From Flectobacillus longus (GTDB lineage Bacteria > Bacteroidota > Bacteroidia > Cytophagales > Spirosomataceae), in assembly GCF_030056705.1 (NCBI RefSeq), contig NZ_JASHIC010000033.1, positions 1 to 64,000 of the forward strand: a stretch of 64,000 bases of DNA, written 5' to 3'. A model generated the notes under the pieces. The model ran no database searches, had not been told where the DNA came from, and saw nothing but the letters and a program-made list of their open reading frames with translations. The translations under genes and the position numbers were made by a program. This document shows, piece after piece, positions 34,291 through 41,851 of the stretch. The stretch's first letter is position 1. The number at the start of each line of letters is the position of its first letter.

Positions 34291-35223
34291 ATGAGAGCCT
34301 GTTCTTTTTTACCAGCTGCTACCCAGATGATTTATGATATGAATCTTCAGGGGCATTTGCATGGCGTGACTTTTGAATGTAGTACCGAATCTCGTAGCGA
34401 AAAGCCTATCGTGGTACGTTGCGTATTAGAGGATAACAACTACACGAGCGATGAAATAGATAGAATCTTTTCTTCCTATAAAGCACAAGGAAAAAGTCTG
34501 TACTATGTAGAGCAAGAGCGACTCGAAAAAGCTTCACCAGATGTGGTTTTTACACAGGATGTCTGTGAGGTTTGCCAAATTGATACCGTTTGTACAGCTA
34601 GTGCCGTATCTCAGCTTCCAAAAGTTCCTGAATTGGTGGCACTTACACCCAAAAATCTTAAAGAGGTGTTTGATTGTGCCATTCAAATAGCAACAGCTTT
34701 AGGAAAAGAAGAGGCAGCTTATGAATATTTGTCAAAACTCAATGCTAGAATAGACGTGGTAATTGATACCCTACGTAAACACAAAGCACCAGTTAGACGA
34801 GTGAGCTTATTGGAATGGATTCAGCCCGTATATAATTGTGGACACTGGATACCATACCAAATTGCTTTTGCAGGAGGAATAGATATGCTAAGTAACCCTG
34901 CTGGCTATAGCATTGTGACCGATTTTGATAAAATAAAACGTTATAATCCAGAAGTTTTGGTGATTGCCCCTTGTGGATTCGAAACCGAACGTGCTAGAGA
35001 AGAGTTATTTCTGCTCGAAAAACAACAAGGTTGGGATGAACTTCAAGCTGTGCAGAACAAACAAGTGTATTTGGCTGATTTTGATATGTTTACTCAACCG
35101 AGTGCGTCAACACTAGTGAATGGAATAGAGGTATTAGCTGCCTTATTTCATCCTGAAATTTTTGAAATTCCAGCACATTTAAAACACAAAGCCGTAAATA
35201 TCTATGAATCAGTATTGGTGTAG
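34291..35223 (+). CDS. BtuF-like cobalamin-binding protein without signal peptide
   Basis: 310 residues of the helical-backbone periplasmic binding protein fold (TroA/BtuF class): SFLPAATQMIYDMNLQGHLH at the start, PDVVFTQDVCEVC, VLVIAPCGFETERAREE, and the C-terminal FTQPSASTLVNGIEVLAALF. Unlike true BtuF it starts directly in the domain with no signal peptide or lipobox, so it should be cytosolic. Signal-less homologues occur in B12 gene clusters of several phyla. It may chaperone incoming corrinoid to the CobU/CobS/CobT enzymes, which is inference. A CxxC-like Cys cluster (CEVCQIDTVC, about 91-100) is of note. Confidence 0.8.
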   Translation: MRACSFLPAATQMIYDMNLQGHLHGVTFECSTESRSEKPIVVRCVLEDNNYTSDEIDRIFSSYKAQGKSLYYVEQERLEKASPDVVFTQDVCEVCQIDTVCTASAVSQLPKVPELVALTPKNLKEVFDCAIQIATALGKEEAAYEYLSKLNARIDVVIDTLRKHKAPVRRVSLLEWIQPVYNCGHWIPYQIAFAGGIDMLSNPAGYSIVTDFDKIKRYNPEVLVIAPCGFETERAREELFLLEKQQGWDELQAVQNKQVYLADFDMFTQPSASTLVNGIEVLAALFHPEIFEIPAHLKHKAVNIYESVLV

Positions 35224-35230
35224 GTATTAG

Positions 35231-35309
35231 TGCTGAGTTTCGAGTGTAAAAATGTCCTTACTTAAAATAAATGATTTTCTGAATGTTGAAGGCTAAAAGC
35301 CAACAGCTA
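35231..35309. repeat. Heptad-repeat element 7 (short)
   Basis: Block A: tgctgag, tttcgag (35231-35244), then TGTAAAAATGTCCTTA. Block B: aaggcta, aaagcca, acagcta (35289-35309), ending 14 bp before the cobU start codon. Confidence 0.5.
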
Positions 35310-35322
35310 TAAATATAATACC

Positions 35323-35826
35323 ATGATTTGGATGATTACAGGCGGTGCTAGAAGTGGAAAAAGTAGTTATGGACAAAATCTGGCACTTAGCTTTTCTCAA
35401 TCGCCAACGTATCTTGCCACAGCAAGGTATTGGGATGGAGATTTTGAAAAAAGAATCGAGCGCCATCGTGGCGACCGCGACGAGCGTTGGACTTTGATTG
35501 AAGAAGAAAAGCAGATTAGTAAAGTAATTGAAGCCGATAAAGTGTATATGATTGATTGCGTGACACTTTGGTTGACGAATTTTTTTATTGACGAAAAAAA
35601 TGATATTGAGGCTTGTCTAACCAAAGCGAAACAAGAAATTGACAAATTGGCAAAGCTCAATGCTACGATTATTTTTATTACCAACGAATTAGGAATGGGC
35701 GTGCATGCTGAAACTGAAATGGGAAGAAAGTTTGTAGATTTGCAAGGGTGGGTCAACCAATATCTTGCTCAAAAATCCACAAAGGCAACCTTGATGGTAA
35801 GCGGGATTCCTGTGCAGATTAAGTAA
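35323..35826 (+). CDS. cobU: Adenosylcobinamide kinase / adenosylcobinamide-phosphate guanylyltransferase
   Basis: 167 residues, normal CobU length. P-loop GGARSGKSSYG (residues 7-17), the guanylation region ERHRGDRDERW (His about 47), DCVTLWLTNFF and the C-terminal MGVHAETEMGRKFVDLQGWV. It phosphorylates adenosylcobinamide and then transfers GMP to give adenosylcobinamide-GDP, the substrate of CobS. Cytosolic; part of the nucleotide-loop set in this operon. Confidence 0.93.
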   Translation: MIWMITGGARSGKSSYGQNLALSFSQSPTYLATARYWDGDFEKRIERHRGDRDERWTLIEEEKQISKVIEADKVYMIDCVTLWLTNFFIDEKNDIEACLTKAKQEIDKLAKLNATIIFITNELGMGVHAETEMGRKFVDLQGWVNQYLAQKSTKATLMVSGIPVQIK

Positions 35827-35862
35827 TATTAACTGAATTTTGCTCCTAAACTATTATACCCC

Positions 35863-36567
35863 ATGACACATAAAGCTCTTATGAACTGGTCGGGAGGTAA
35901 AGATTCGGCATTGAGTTTTTATCATGCGCTCAAAGACCCTAACTTGAGTGTCGAGACACTTCTTACCTCAGTTAACGATTCGTTTAAACGTATTTCTATG
36001 CACGGAGTACGTGAAGAATTGCTCCAACAGCAAGCCCAAAGTATCGGCAAACCCCTTGCGACACTTCGCTTACCCGAAACGGTTTCGATGGAGGAATACC
36101 AGCAAAAAATGGCTGAAACTTTAGAGCCACTTTTGTCACAAGGTATTACACATTCCATTTTTGGGGATATATTTTTAGAAGATCTTCGTAAGCACCGAGA
36201 GGAACGTTTGGCTCAACAAGGTATTACAGGTGTTTTCCCTATTTGGAAAAGAGATTCGATGGAATTGCTAGAAGAATTTTGGTCTTTGGGCTTTCAAACC
36301 ATTGTTGTGAGTGTGAATGGAAACTTATTAGATAAAAGTTTTTGCGGAAGAATCCTCAACAAAGACTTTGTCAACGACCTTCCACCCAATATTGACCCTT
36401 GTGGAGAAAATGGGGAGTTTCATACATTCGTTTTTAAAGCACCCTATTTTAGCCAAGAAATAAAATTTGAGATAGGAGAGACCGTCGACAAAACTTACGA
36501 ATACAAGGATGCAGCCCTCAACATGCACCGCACAACATATTACTTTACAGATTTGATTCCTTTATGA
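35863..36567 (+). CDS. Dph6/DUF71-type ATP pyrophosphatase of B12 salvage context
   Basis: 234 residues of the adenine-nucleotide alpha-hydrolase (PP-loop) superfamily: the PP motif NWSGGKDSALSFYHAL at residues 8-23 and a C-terminal GENGEFHTFVF motif typical of DUF71/COG2102. In archaea and eukaryotes this family makes diphthamide (Dph6), which bacteria lack. A published comparative-genomic study predicted that the bacterial branch acts in B12 salvage, and the position between cobU and cobT fits that. The reaction (an ATP-dependent amidation is expected of the fold) is not known. Its last four bases overlap the cobT start. Confidence 0.85.
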   Translation: MTHKALMNWSGGKDSALSFYHALKDPNLSVETLLTSVNDSFKRISMHGVREELLQQQAQSIGKPLATLRLPETVSMEEYQQKMAETLEPLLSQGITHSIFGDIFLEDLRKHREERLAQQGITGVFPIWKRDSMELLEEFWSLGFQTIVVSVNGNLLDKSFCGRILNKDFVNDLPPNIDPCGENGEFHTFVFKAPYFSQEIKFEIGETVDKTYEYKDAALNMHRTTYYFTDLIPL

Positions 36568-37604
36568 AAACGTTCCATATTCCCGTGCCAGATTCATCTA
36601 TTTTAGACGCTATTCAGCATAAAATAGATTTCAAAACCAAACCACTAGGTGCACTGGGGCAATTAGAAAAACTTGCTTTGCGAATTTCGCTGATTCAACA
36701 AACTTTACATCCTTCCTTACAAAAACCTCATTTAGTCGTATTTGCGGGTGACCACGGTGCTGCACAAGAAGGTATTAGCAAATATCCTCCTGAAGTGACC
36801 TATCAGATGGTCATGAATTTTGTGCAGGGTGGCGCAGCTATTAATGTATTTTGTCGTCAACATAACATTACCTTAGAGGTGGTTGATGCTGGTGTGAATG
36901 GAACATTTGATAAAAACCTGACTATTATTCAGAATAAAATTCCAAATACATTTGGGACAAAAAACTATCTGAAAGAACCTGCCATGAGCATCAAAGAAGG
37001 ACAAAAGTCCATAGATAAAGGTGCAGCACTTATTCAAAAGATTTACGAAAACGGTTGCAATATCATCGGTTTTGGTGAAATGGGAATTGGTAATACTTCT
37101 TCAGCAAGCTTGATTATGAGTAAAATTTGCAAATTACCATTATCAGAATGTGTGGGTCGAGGAACAGGACTAGATGACCAAGCTTTAAGAACCAAACTTC
37201 AACTCTTACAAAAAGCCCAAGATTTGCATCGTCGATTAGATACCCCACTAAAAGTTTTGACAGCATTTGGTGGTTTTGAAATTGCCCAAATGGTAGGAGC
37301 CATGCTGCAAGCTGCCGAACTAGGCATGATTGTGTTGGTAGATGGATTTATCGCAACATCTGCCTATTTGATAGCGCATCAGATTGAACCCAATATTTCG
37401 CATTATGCCATTTTTTGTCATCAATCAGACGAAAGCGGTCACAAAACCATGTTGGATTTCTTAGGAGCAAATTCCCTCCTCAAATTAGACTTACGCTTAG
37501 GAGAGGGTTCAGGCTGTGCGTTGGCGTATCCAATTATCCAATCTGCGGTAAACTTTATGAACGAAATGGCAAGTTTTGAGTCAGCTGGGGTATCCAATGT
37601 TTAG
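36564..37604 (+). CDS. cobT: Nicotinate-nucleotide--dimethylbenzimidazole phosphoribosyltransferase
   Basis: 346 residues, standard CobT length. Motifs seen: KPLGALGQLEKLA, VFAGDHGAAQEGIS, GFGEMGIGNTSSAS, GRGTGLDDQAL and the catalytic glutamate region RLGEGSGCALAYPI near the C-terminus. It makes alpha-ribazole 5'-phosphate from the lower-ligand base and nicotinate mononucleotide. ATG at 36564 overlaps the preceding stop (ATGA), implying translational coupling. Lower-ligand specificity cannot be judged. Confidence 0.96.
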   Translation: MKTFHIPVPDSSILDAIQHKIDFKTKPLGALGQLEKLALRISLIQQTLHPSLQKPHLVVFAGDHGAAQEGISKYPPEVTYQMVMNFVQGGAAINVFCRQHNITLEVVDAGVNGTFDKNLTIIQNKIPNTFGTKNYLKEPAMSIKEGQKSIDKGAALIQKIYENGCNIIGFGEMGIGNTSSASLIMSKICKLPLSECVGRGTGLDDQALRTKLQLLQKAQDLHRRLDTPLKVLTAFGGFEIAQMVGAMLQAAELGMIVLVDGFIATSAYLIAHQIEPNISHYAIFCHQSDESGHKTMLDFLGANSLLKLDLRLGEGSGCALAYPIIQSAVNFMNEMASFESAGVSNV

Positions 37605-37608
37605 CTTT

Positions 37609-37643
37609 GGGCTTTTGGCAGTCAGTTATGGGCATTTGGCAAA
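37609..37643. repeat. Heptad-repeat element 8 (GGC type, block A only)
   Basis: Five 7-mers gggcttt, tggcagt, cagttat, gggcatt, tggcaaa start 5 bp after the cobT stop codon. No clear block B is seen before cobS. Confidence 0.6.
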
Positions 37644-37708
37644 AGTTTCAAGAAGTCATTTTTACTTTTGCTTTATTCTCAGGTCTTTATCAATTAAATT
37701 AACTTATC

Positions 37709-38485
37709 ATGCTAACTCGACAGTTTCATATTTTTCTCAATGCTCTCATGTTTTATACCCGTATTCCTGTACCCAAATGGATGAAACATGACGAGGATAT
37801 GCTCAACCAAGCAACTGTTTATTTCCCAGTGATAGGTTGGATTGTAGGCGCTATTTCGAGCCTTCTTTTCTTGCTTTTTTCGTTGGTGTTGCCTTTCCCA
37901 ATTGCTATTCTTTTGAGTTTGGTTGCAAGTATCCTAACAACAGGTGGGTTTCATGAAGATGGATTAGCTGATGTTTGCGATGGGTTCGGTGGAGGCTGGA
38001 CCAAACAAAAAATATTGGATATTATGAAAGACTCACGCTTAGGAACATTTGGGTTGTTGGGTCTTGGGTTGGTACTTGTTTTAAAGGTAAGTAGTCTCTT
38101 TTACATCGGAAAAGACTATCAAATTTATGCCCTCATGTTGGTGCATCCACTCAGTAGATATGCGGCGCTGTCGATGATTTTTACTCATGAATATGTTCGT
38201 GAAGACGCCCTAAGCAAGGCAAAACCTATTGGCAAGAAAATAGGAATAGATGCCTTTTTTGCAGCTTCTATCTTTGCTTTATTACCAATGTGTATTGTGA
38301 GTTATGTAACGCAAGATTGGAGAATTATAGGCATTTTAGTTCCTGTATTCTTAATGCGAGCCTATCTTTCTAGGTTTTTTACCAAGTGGCTTGGTGGCTA
38401 CACAGGCGATTGTTTGGGTAGTATTCAACAATTGACAGAGGTTATCGCGTATTTGTATTTAGTAGGAATTTGGACGGTAAAATAA
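37709..38485 (+). CDS. cobS: Adenosylcobinamide-GDP ribazoletransferase (cobalamin synthase)
   Basis: 258 residues, inner-membrane protein with about six or seven helices. The family core GGFHEDGLADVCDGFGGGW followed by KDSRLGTFG (about 74-115) is intact. It joins adenosylcobinamide-GDP to alpha-ribazole or its phosphate in the final step of the nucleotide-loop pathway. The 104-bp gap to cobT holds heptad element 8. Confidence 0.95.
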   Translation: MLTRQFHIFLNALMFYTRIPVPKWMKHDEDMLNQATVYFPVIGWIVGAISSLLFLLFSLVLPFPIAILLSLVASILTTGGFHEDGLADVCDGFGGGWTKQKILDIMKDSRLGTFGLLGLGLVLVLKVSSLFYIGKDYQIYALMLVHPLSRYAALSMIFTHEYVREDALSKAKPIGKKIGIDAFFAASIFALLPMCIVSYVTQDWRIIGILVPVFLMRAYLSRFFTKWLGGYTGDCLGSIQQLTEVIAYLYLVGIWTVK

Positions 38486-38495
38486 GATTTTCATA

Positions 38496-39059
38496 ATGGA
38501 TATATATCTGATTCGACATACTTCTGTGGATGTTCCCAAGGGACTATGTTATGGGCAAAGTGATGTTCCCTTGGCAAAGACCTTTGAGGAGGAAGCAAAA
38601 GTTATACAAAAGAAACTTCTGTCGACTCAAGTGGATTTTGATTTACACTCAAGCCCACTAAGTCGTTGTACTCATTTGATGGAATTTTTGTTTCCAGAAA
38701 AAGCATTCCAAATAGATAAAAGGTGGATGGAGATGAATTTTGGCGATTGGGAAATGAAGCTTTGGAACGATATTCCTGAAGAAGAAAGTCAACTATGGAT
38801 GCAAGACTTTGTCAATGTGGCAACTCCCAACGGTGAAAGTTTTTCCCAGATGATAGCAAGAGTAAAATCTGTTTGGGAAACGACTTTAGAACAAACTATA
38901 AACCATAAAGTCATTGTTTGCCATGGTGGCGTATTACGAACAATTTTACACTTAATTTTAGAAATTCCCGCTCAAAAAGTCTTCGCAGTTGATATTGATT
39001 ATGGCGCAGTCATCAAAATACAATATCAGTATGGTTTCTTTAAGGTAAAGTTCTTGTAA
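38496..39059 (+). CDS. cobC: Alpha-ribazole phosphatase (histidine phosphatase family)
   Basis: 187 residues. The phosphoglycerate-mutase fold is shown by LIRHTSVDVPKGLCYGQSDV (catalytic His in RHT, about residue 7), SSPLSRCTH and the second His in VCHGGVLRT (about 143). It removes phosphate from alpha-ribazole phosphate or from cobalamin phosphate. It follows cobS after 10 bp and ends the operon. The position makes cobC likely over other broad phosphatases. Confidence 0.9.
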   Translation: MDIYLIRHTSVDVPKGLCYGQSDVPLAKTFEEEAKVIQKKLLSTQVDFDLHSSPLSRCTHLMEFLFPEKAFQIDKRWMEMNFGDWEMKLWNDIPEEESQLWMQDFVNVATPNGESFSQMIARVKSVWETTLEQTINHKVIVCHGGVLRTILHLILEIPAQKVFAVDIDYGAVIKIQYQYGFFKVKFL

Positions 39060-39102
39060 GGATTTTCTTGCAGAAATCCTGTTTGCCAGCTAGCATATCC
39101 TT

Positions 39103-39122
39103 AGACGTAAAGTATTACGTCT
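39103..39122. repeat. Small palindromic repeat, copy 2
   Basis: AGACGTAAAGTATTACGTCT has fully complementary 8-bp arms and is followed by CTAC, as is copy 1 at 11332-11351. It lies 43 bp past cobC and may act as its transcript end. Confidence 0.65.
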
Positions 39123-39160
39123 CTACATGTAATAATCACTAACTTACTCAATATATTTCG

Positions 39161-39242
39161 TGTATATACATTAAATTTATCTATTCGTGAAATGAATAGA
39201 TAATAATTATTGTTACCTTTATAGAAATTTAATGTATATACA
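39161..39242. promoter_or_regulatory. Inverted 18-bp operator pair before the DOPA-dioxygenase gene
   Basis: TGTATATACATTAAATTT (39161-39178) is repeated in perfect inverted orientation at 39225-39242, the second copy ending on the A of the ATG. Each copy contains the palindrome TGTATATACA also found before the MFS gene at 3550-3559. Between the arms is a smaller hairpin, TCTATTC / GAATAGA. The layout suggests a regulator that binds both sites and loops the DNA or blocks initiation. A TACCTTTA at 39214-39221 is a possible -7 box. Confidence 0.5.
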
Positions 39243-40120
39243 TGAATCGCAAAGAGTTTTTAAAGGCTATGGCAATATTGCCAGCTACTATGAATATGGA
39301 TATCAAGGCTTTAAACGAATTGGCTAACGCTCCAAAGACGGAGAGAATGCCTGCATTTTTCTTAGGACATGGTAGTCCGATGAATGCAATTGAGGATAAT
39401 GAGTTTTCGAGAGGTTGGAAGAAAATAGGACAAGATTTACCTAAACCACGTGCCATTCTGTGTGTTTCGGCACACTGGGAAACGAGAGGTACTTTTGTTA
39501 CTGCCATGCCCAAACCGAAAACAATTCATGATTTTGGAGGCTTTCCGCAAGCTTTATTTGATGTGCAATATCCTGCGCCAGGAAGCCCTTCGATTGCTTT
39601 AGAAACTAAGCAAGCGATTCATACCACTGAGGTTGGTCTCGACGAACAATGGGGCTTAGATCATGGTGCGTGGAGTGTTATCAAACATATTTATCCAAAG
39701 GCCGATGTTCCTGTTTTGCAGCTAAGCTTAGATTATACCAAAGCACCACAATATCACTATGACTTGGCAAAAGAAATTGCCAAATTACGGGATAAAGGCG
39801 TATTGATTGTAGGGAGTGGGAATATCGTTCATAACCTCCGCCGTTTGGCTTGGGACAAAGCTCGTTTGCCAGAATACGGGTATGATTGGGCATTGGAAGC
39901 TAATGAAATGTTGAAAAAAATGGCAGTAAATCAAGATCATAAATCTCTGATTAATTACCAAAGTTTAGGCTCGGCTGTACAATTGGCTGCGCCTTCACCA
40001 GACCATTATTTACCTTTGCTTTATACGCTTGGAACACAGCAAGCCCAAGAACAAGTAAGCGTATTCAACGATAAGACTGTTTTAGGTGCAATATCGATGA
40101 CTTCTTTCAAAATTTCATAA
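39242..40120 (+). CDS. LigB-type dioxygenase, 4,5-DOPA-extradiol dioxygenase family (YgiD-like)
   Basis: 292 residues. From residue 36 the sequence matches the family (MPAFFLGHGSPMNAIEDN, LCVSAHWETRG, HDFGGFPQALFDVQYPAPG, LDHGAWSVIKHIYP), with the metal-binding histidines in GHGSPM, SAHWE and LDHGAW. The first 35 residues (from MNRKEFLKAMAILPATMNM) are an extension absent from YgiD and look like a weak export signal. The family opens catechol rings with oxygen; the natural substrate here is unknown. An alternative start at MPAFF (39347) would give the usual length, but the ATG at 39242 sits right behind the operator. Stands alone. Confidence 0.85.
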   Translation: MNRKEFLKAMAILPATMNMDIKALNELANAPKTERMPAFFLGHGSPMNAIEDNEFSRGWKKIGQDLPKPRAILCVSAHWETRGTFVTAMPKPKTIHDFGGFPQALFDVQYPAPGSPSIALETKQAIHTTEVGLDEQWGLDHGAWSVIKHIYPKADVPVLQLSLDYTKAPQYHYDLAKEIAKLRDKGVLIVGSGNIVHNLRRLAWDKARLPEYGYDWALEANEMLKKMAVNQDHKSLINYQSLGSAVQLAAPSPDHYLPLLYTLGTQQAQEQVSVFNDKTVLGAISMTSFKIS

Positions 40121-40207
40121 GTAACAAGATATTATTACATTAGTTGATTGTATCTCAGTTATTTGTAAGTGCTTACAATACCTATAATAATAAGATTGCA
40201 TTCTTCA

Positions 40208-40292
40208 CTAGTTCAAGACTTGGTTTCAGACTATCGTTTGTTTAAGTTTTAAACTGTATAAAAAATGAGTCCAAGACTTAGTCTTGAACTAG
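40208..40292. repeat. 13-bp inverted repeat with 59-bp loop
   Basis: CTAGTTCAAGACT (40208-40220) pairs perfectly with 40280-40292. The loop carries further AAGACTTGG / CCAAGACTT-like words, suggesting a larger folded or recombined structure. Confidence 0.6.
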
Positions 40293-40317
40293 ATTTTATT
40301 GTTACTGTTTTTCATCA

Positions 40318-40430
40318 GCTCCGTAGGAGCGACAGTTTGGTAGTCAAGAATCTTTTTCTTGTACCATTATAGAGCGCCGTAGGTGCGAAAGACTTCAAGA
40401 TAAGTAGCTTTCGGTTGCACTTACGGCACT
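40318..40430. repeat. CCGTAGG-type intergenic repeats
   Basis: GCTCCGTAGGAGCGACAGTT (40318-40337; self-complementary GCTCC/GGAGC) is followed at 40373-40391 by the related AGCGCCGTAGGTGCGAAAG, whose imperfect reverse complement (CTTTCGGTTGCACTTACGGC) stands at 40409-40428. The same type of word is common in intergenic DNA of cytophagal bacteria in my recollection; the count in this genome is not known. Confidence 0.5.
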
Positions 40431-40667
40431 TTTAACCAATGATAGCGATATAATTCTCGTTTATCAAAACTTAATTTGCACTGCTCATTCTCTTAGGAAC
40501 TTTACTCGACAGGACAATAAATTCAGCATAAATTCATAGATTTGAGCTAAACAGTGAGAAATCACATCATATCCAATTTTCATAAAAAGAAAGGATATTG
40601 GATGTAGTTGATTGTTTAAACAAACAGATTGCATACACATATCTAAATTGATTTAACTACCAAAAAC

Positions 40668-41744
40668 ATGTCAGTTCAAAAAATCAAAGTATTGGTTGTC
40701 GGTTGTGGAAATATGGGTGCCTCGCACGCCACAGCCTATCACAATTCAGAAAATTTCGAGATTTGCGGAATTGTTTCTACGGGAAAAAGTAAGGAAGTTC
40801 TCAATGACAAATTAGGAGGAGGTTATGCTCTTTTTAATGACTATACAGAAGCCTTAGAAGCTACTAAACCCGATGCAGTTTGTATCTCGACTTATCCTGA
40901 TACCCATGAAACCTTTGCCATTCAGGCATTAGAAGCTGATTGTCATGTGTTTATCGAAAAGCCATTGGCTGACACCGTAGCTGGAGCTGAAAGAGTAGCT
41001 GCTAAAGCAAAAGGGAAAAATAAGAAAGTTGTAGTTGGATATATATTGAGACATCACCCTTCGTGGGAAAAATTTGTAGAAGTTGCTTCTGGATTAGGAC
41101 GTCCGTTGGTTATGCGCATGAATCTCAACCAACAAAGTCATGGCTATATGTGGGATGTGCACAGAAATTTGATGAAAAGCCTTAGTCCGATTGTAGATTG
41201 TGGCGTTCATTATATTGATGTGATGTGTCAAATGACTCGTTCTAAACCATTGCAGGTCAATGCTATTGGCGCGAGATTGACCAATGATATTCCTGAAGGA
41301 AATTATAATTATGGTCAATTACAAATTCGCTTTGAAGATGGTTCAGTGGGCTGGTACGAGGCTGGTTGGGGACCAATGATGAGTGAAACGGCCTTTTTTG
41401 TCAAAGATGTTATTGGACCAAAAGGCTGTGTGTCGATTGTTGCCAAAGAAGCAGGGGGCGTTGGCAAATCTGACAATGTGGATGCTCATACCAAAACAGA
41501 ATCTTTGCGTGTACACTATGCAGATATTGATGGTAACAATGCTTTTACCAAACCTGATGAATGGATTAACCTCACCGACGAGCCAGATCATCAAGAGCTT
41601 TGTAATCGAGAACAAGCCTATTTCTTGAAAGCAATCCAAGAAGACCTAAATTTAGATGACCATGTAGAAGATGCAGTCAATAGTTTAAGAATTGCCTTTG
41701 CTTGTGACGAATCTGTTAAAACTGGATTGCCTGTGATGTTGTAG
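40668..41744 (+). CDS. Gfo/Idh/MocA-family NAD(P)-dependent oxidoreductase
   Basis: 358 residues. N-terminal Rossmann fold with VLVVGCGNMGASHATAYH (about 9-26), the family EKP motif (FIEKPLADTVAG, about 99-110), and the C-terminal substrate domain with DCGVHYIDVMCQM (His about 184). Such enzymes oxidise or reduce sugars, inositols or related polyols. No sugar transporter or isomerase adjoins, so the substrate is open. The gene is monocistronic and ends in a bidirectional terminator. Confidence 0.9.
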   Translation: MSVQKIKVLVVGCGNMGASHATAYHNSENFEICGIVSTGKSKEVLNDKLGGGYALFNDYTEALEATKPDAVCISTYPDTHETFAIQALEADCHVFIEKPLADTVAGAERVAAKAKGKNKKVVVGYILRHHPSWEKFVEVASGLGRPLVMRMNLNQQSHGYMWDVHRNLMKSLSPIVDCGVHYIDVMCQMTRSKPLQVNAIGARLTNDIPEGNYNYGQLQIRFEDGSVGWYEAGWGPMMSETAFFVKDVIGPKGCVSIVAKEAGGVGKSDNVDAHTKTESLRVHYADIDGNNAFTKPDEWINLTDEPDHQELCNREQAYFLKAIQEDLNLDDHVEDAVNSLRIAFACDESVKTGLPVML

Positions 41745-41806
41745 GTATTGTGAAGTTATCAGTTAATGGGGTATCTGTTATTTGAATACACTAGAGGTAT
41801 TTTATA

Positions 41807-41850
41807 AATTCCTAATAGGGTACAACTTTAGTCGCACCCTATTAGGAATT
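41807..41850. terminator. Bidirectional terminator
   Basis: 15-bp perfect stem AATTCCTAATAGGGT / ACCCTATTAGGAATT (41807-41821 with 41836-41850) between the convergent oxidoreductase and M61 genes, with T-rich sequence on both sides. Confidence 0.85.
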
Positions 41851-41851
41851 A

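Larger units (their letters stand above)
40121..40667. other. Repeat-rich spacer
   Basis: 547 bp without a gene. It holds the inverted repeats at 40208-40292 and 40318-40430 and a possible -7 box TAGATTTG at 40537-40544 for the oxidoreductase gene. No tRNA or frame was recognised. Confidence 0.5.

Noticed and set aside
37576-37791. 71-residue frame overlapping the ends of cobT and cobS
   Set aside because: It runs through the heptad repeats and into cobS in another frame; no start signal or family.
40121-40667. tRNA or other standard RNA gene in the repeat-rich spacer
   Set aside because: No cloverleaf with a GGTTCGAATCC-like arm was found; the inverted repeats do not fit tRNA spacing.
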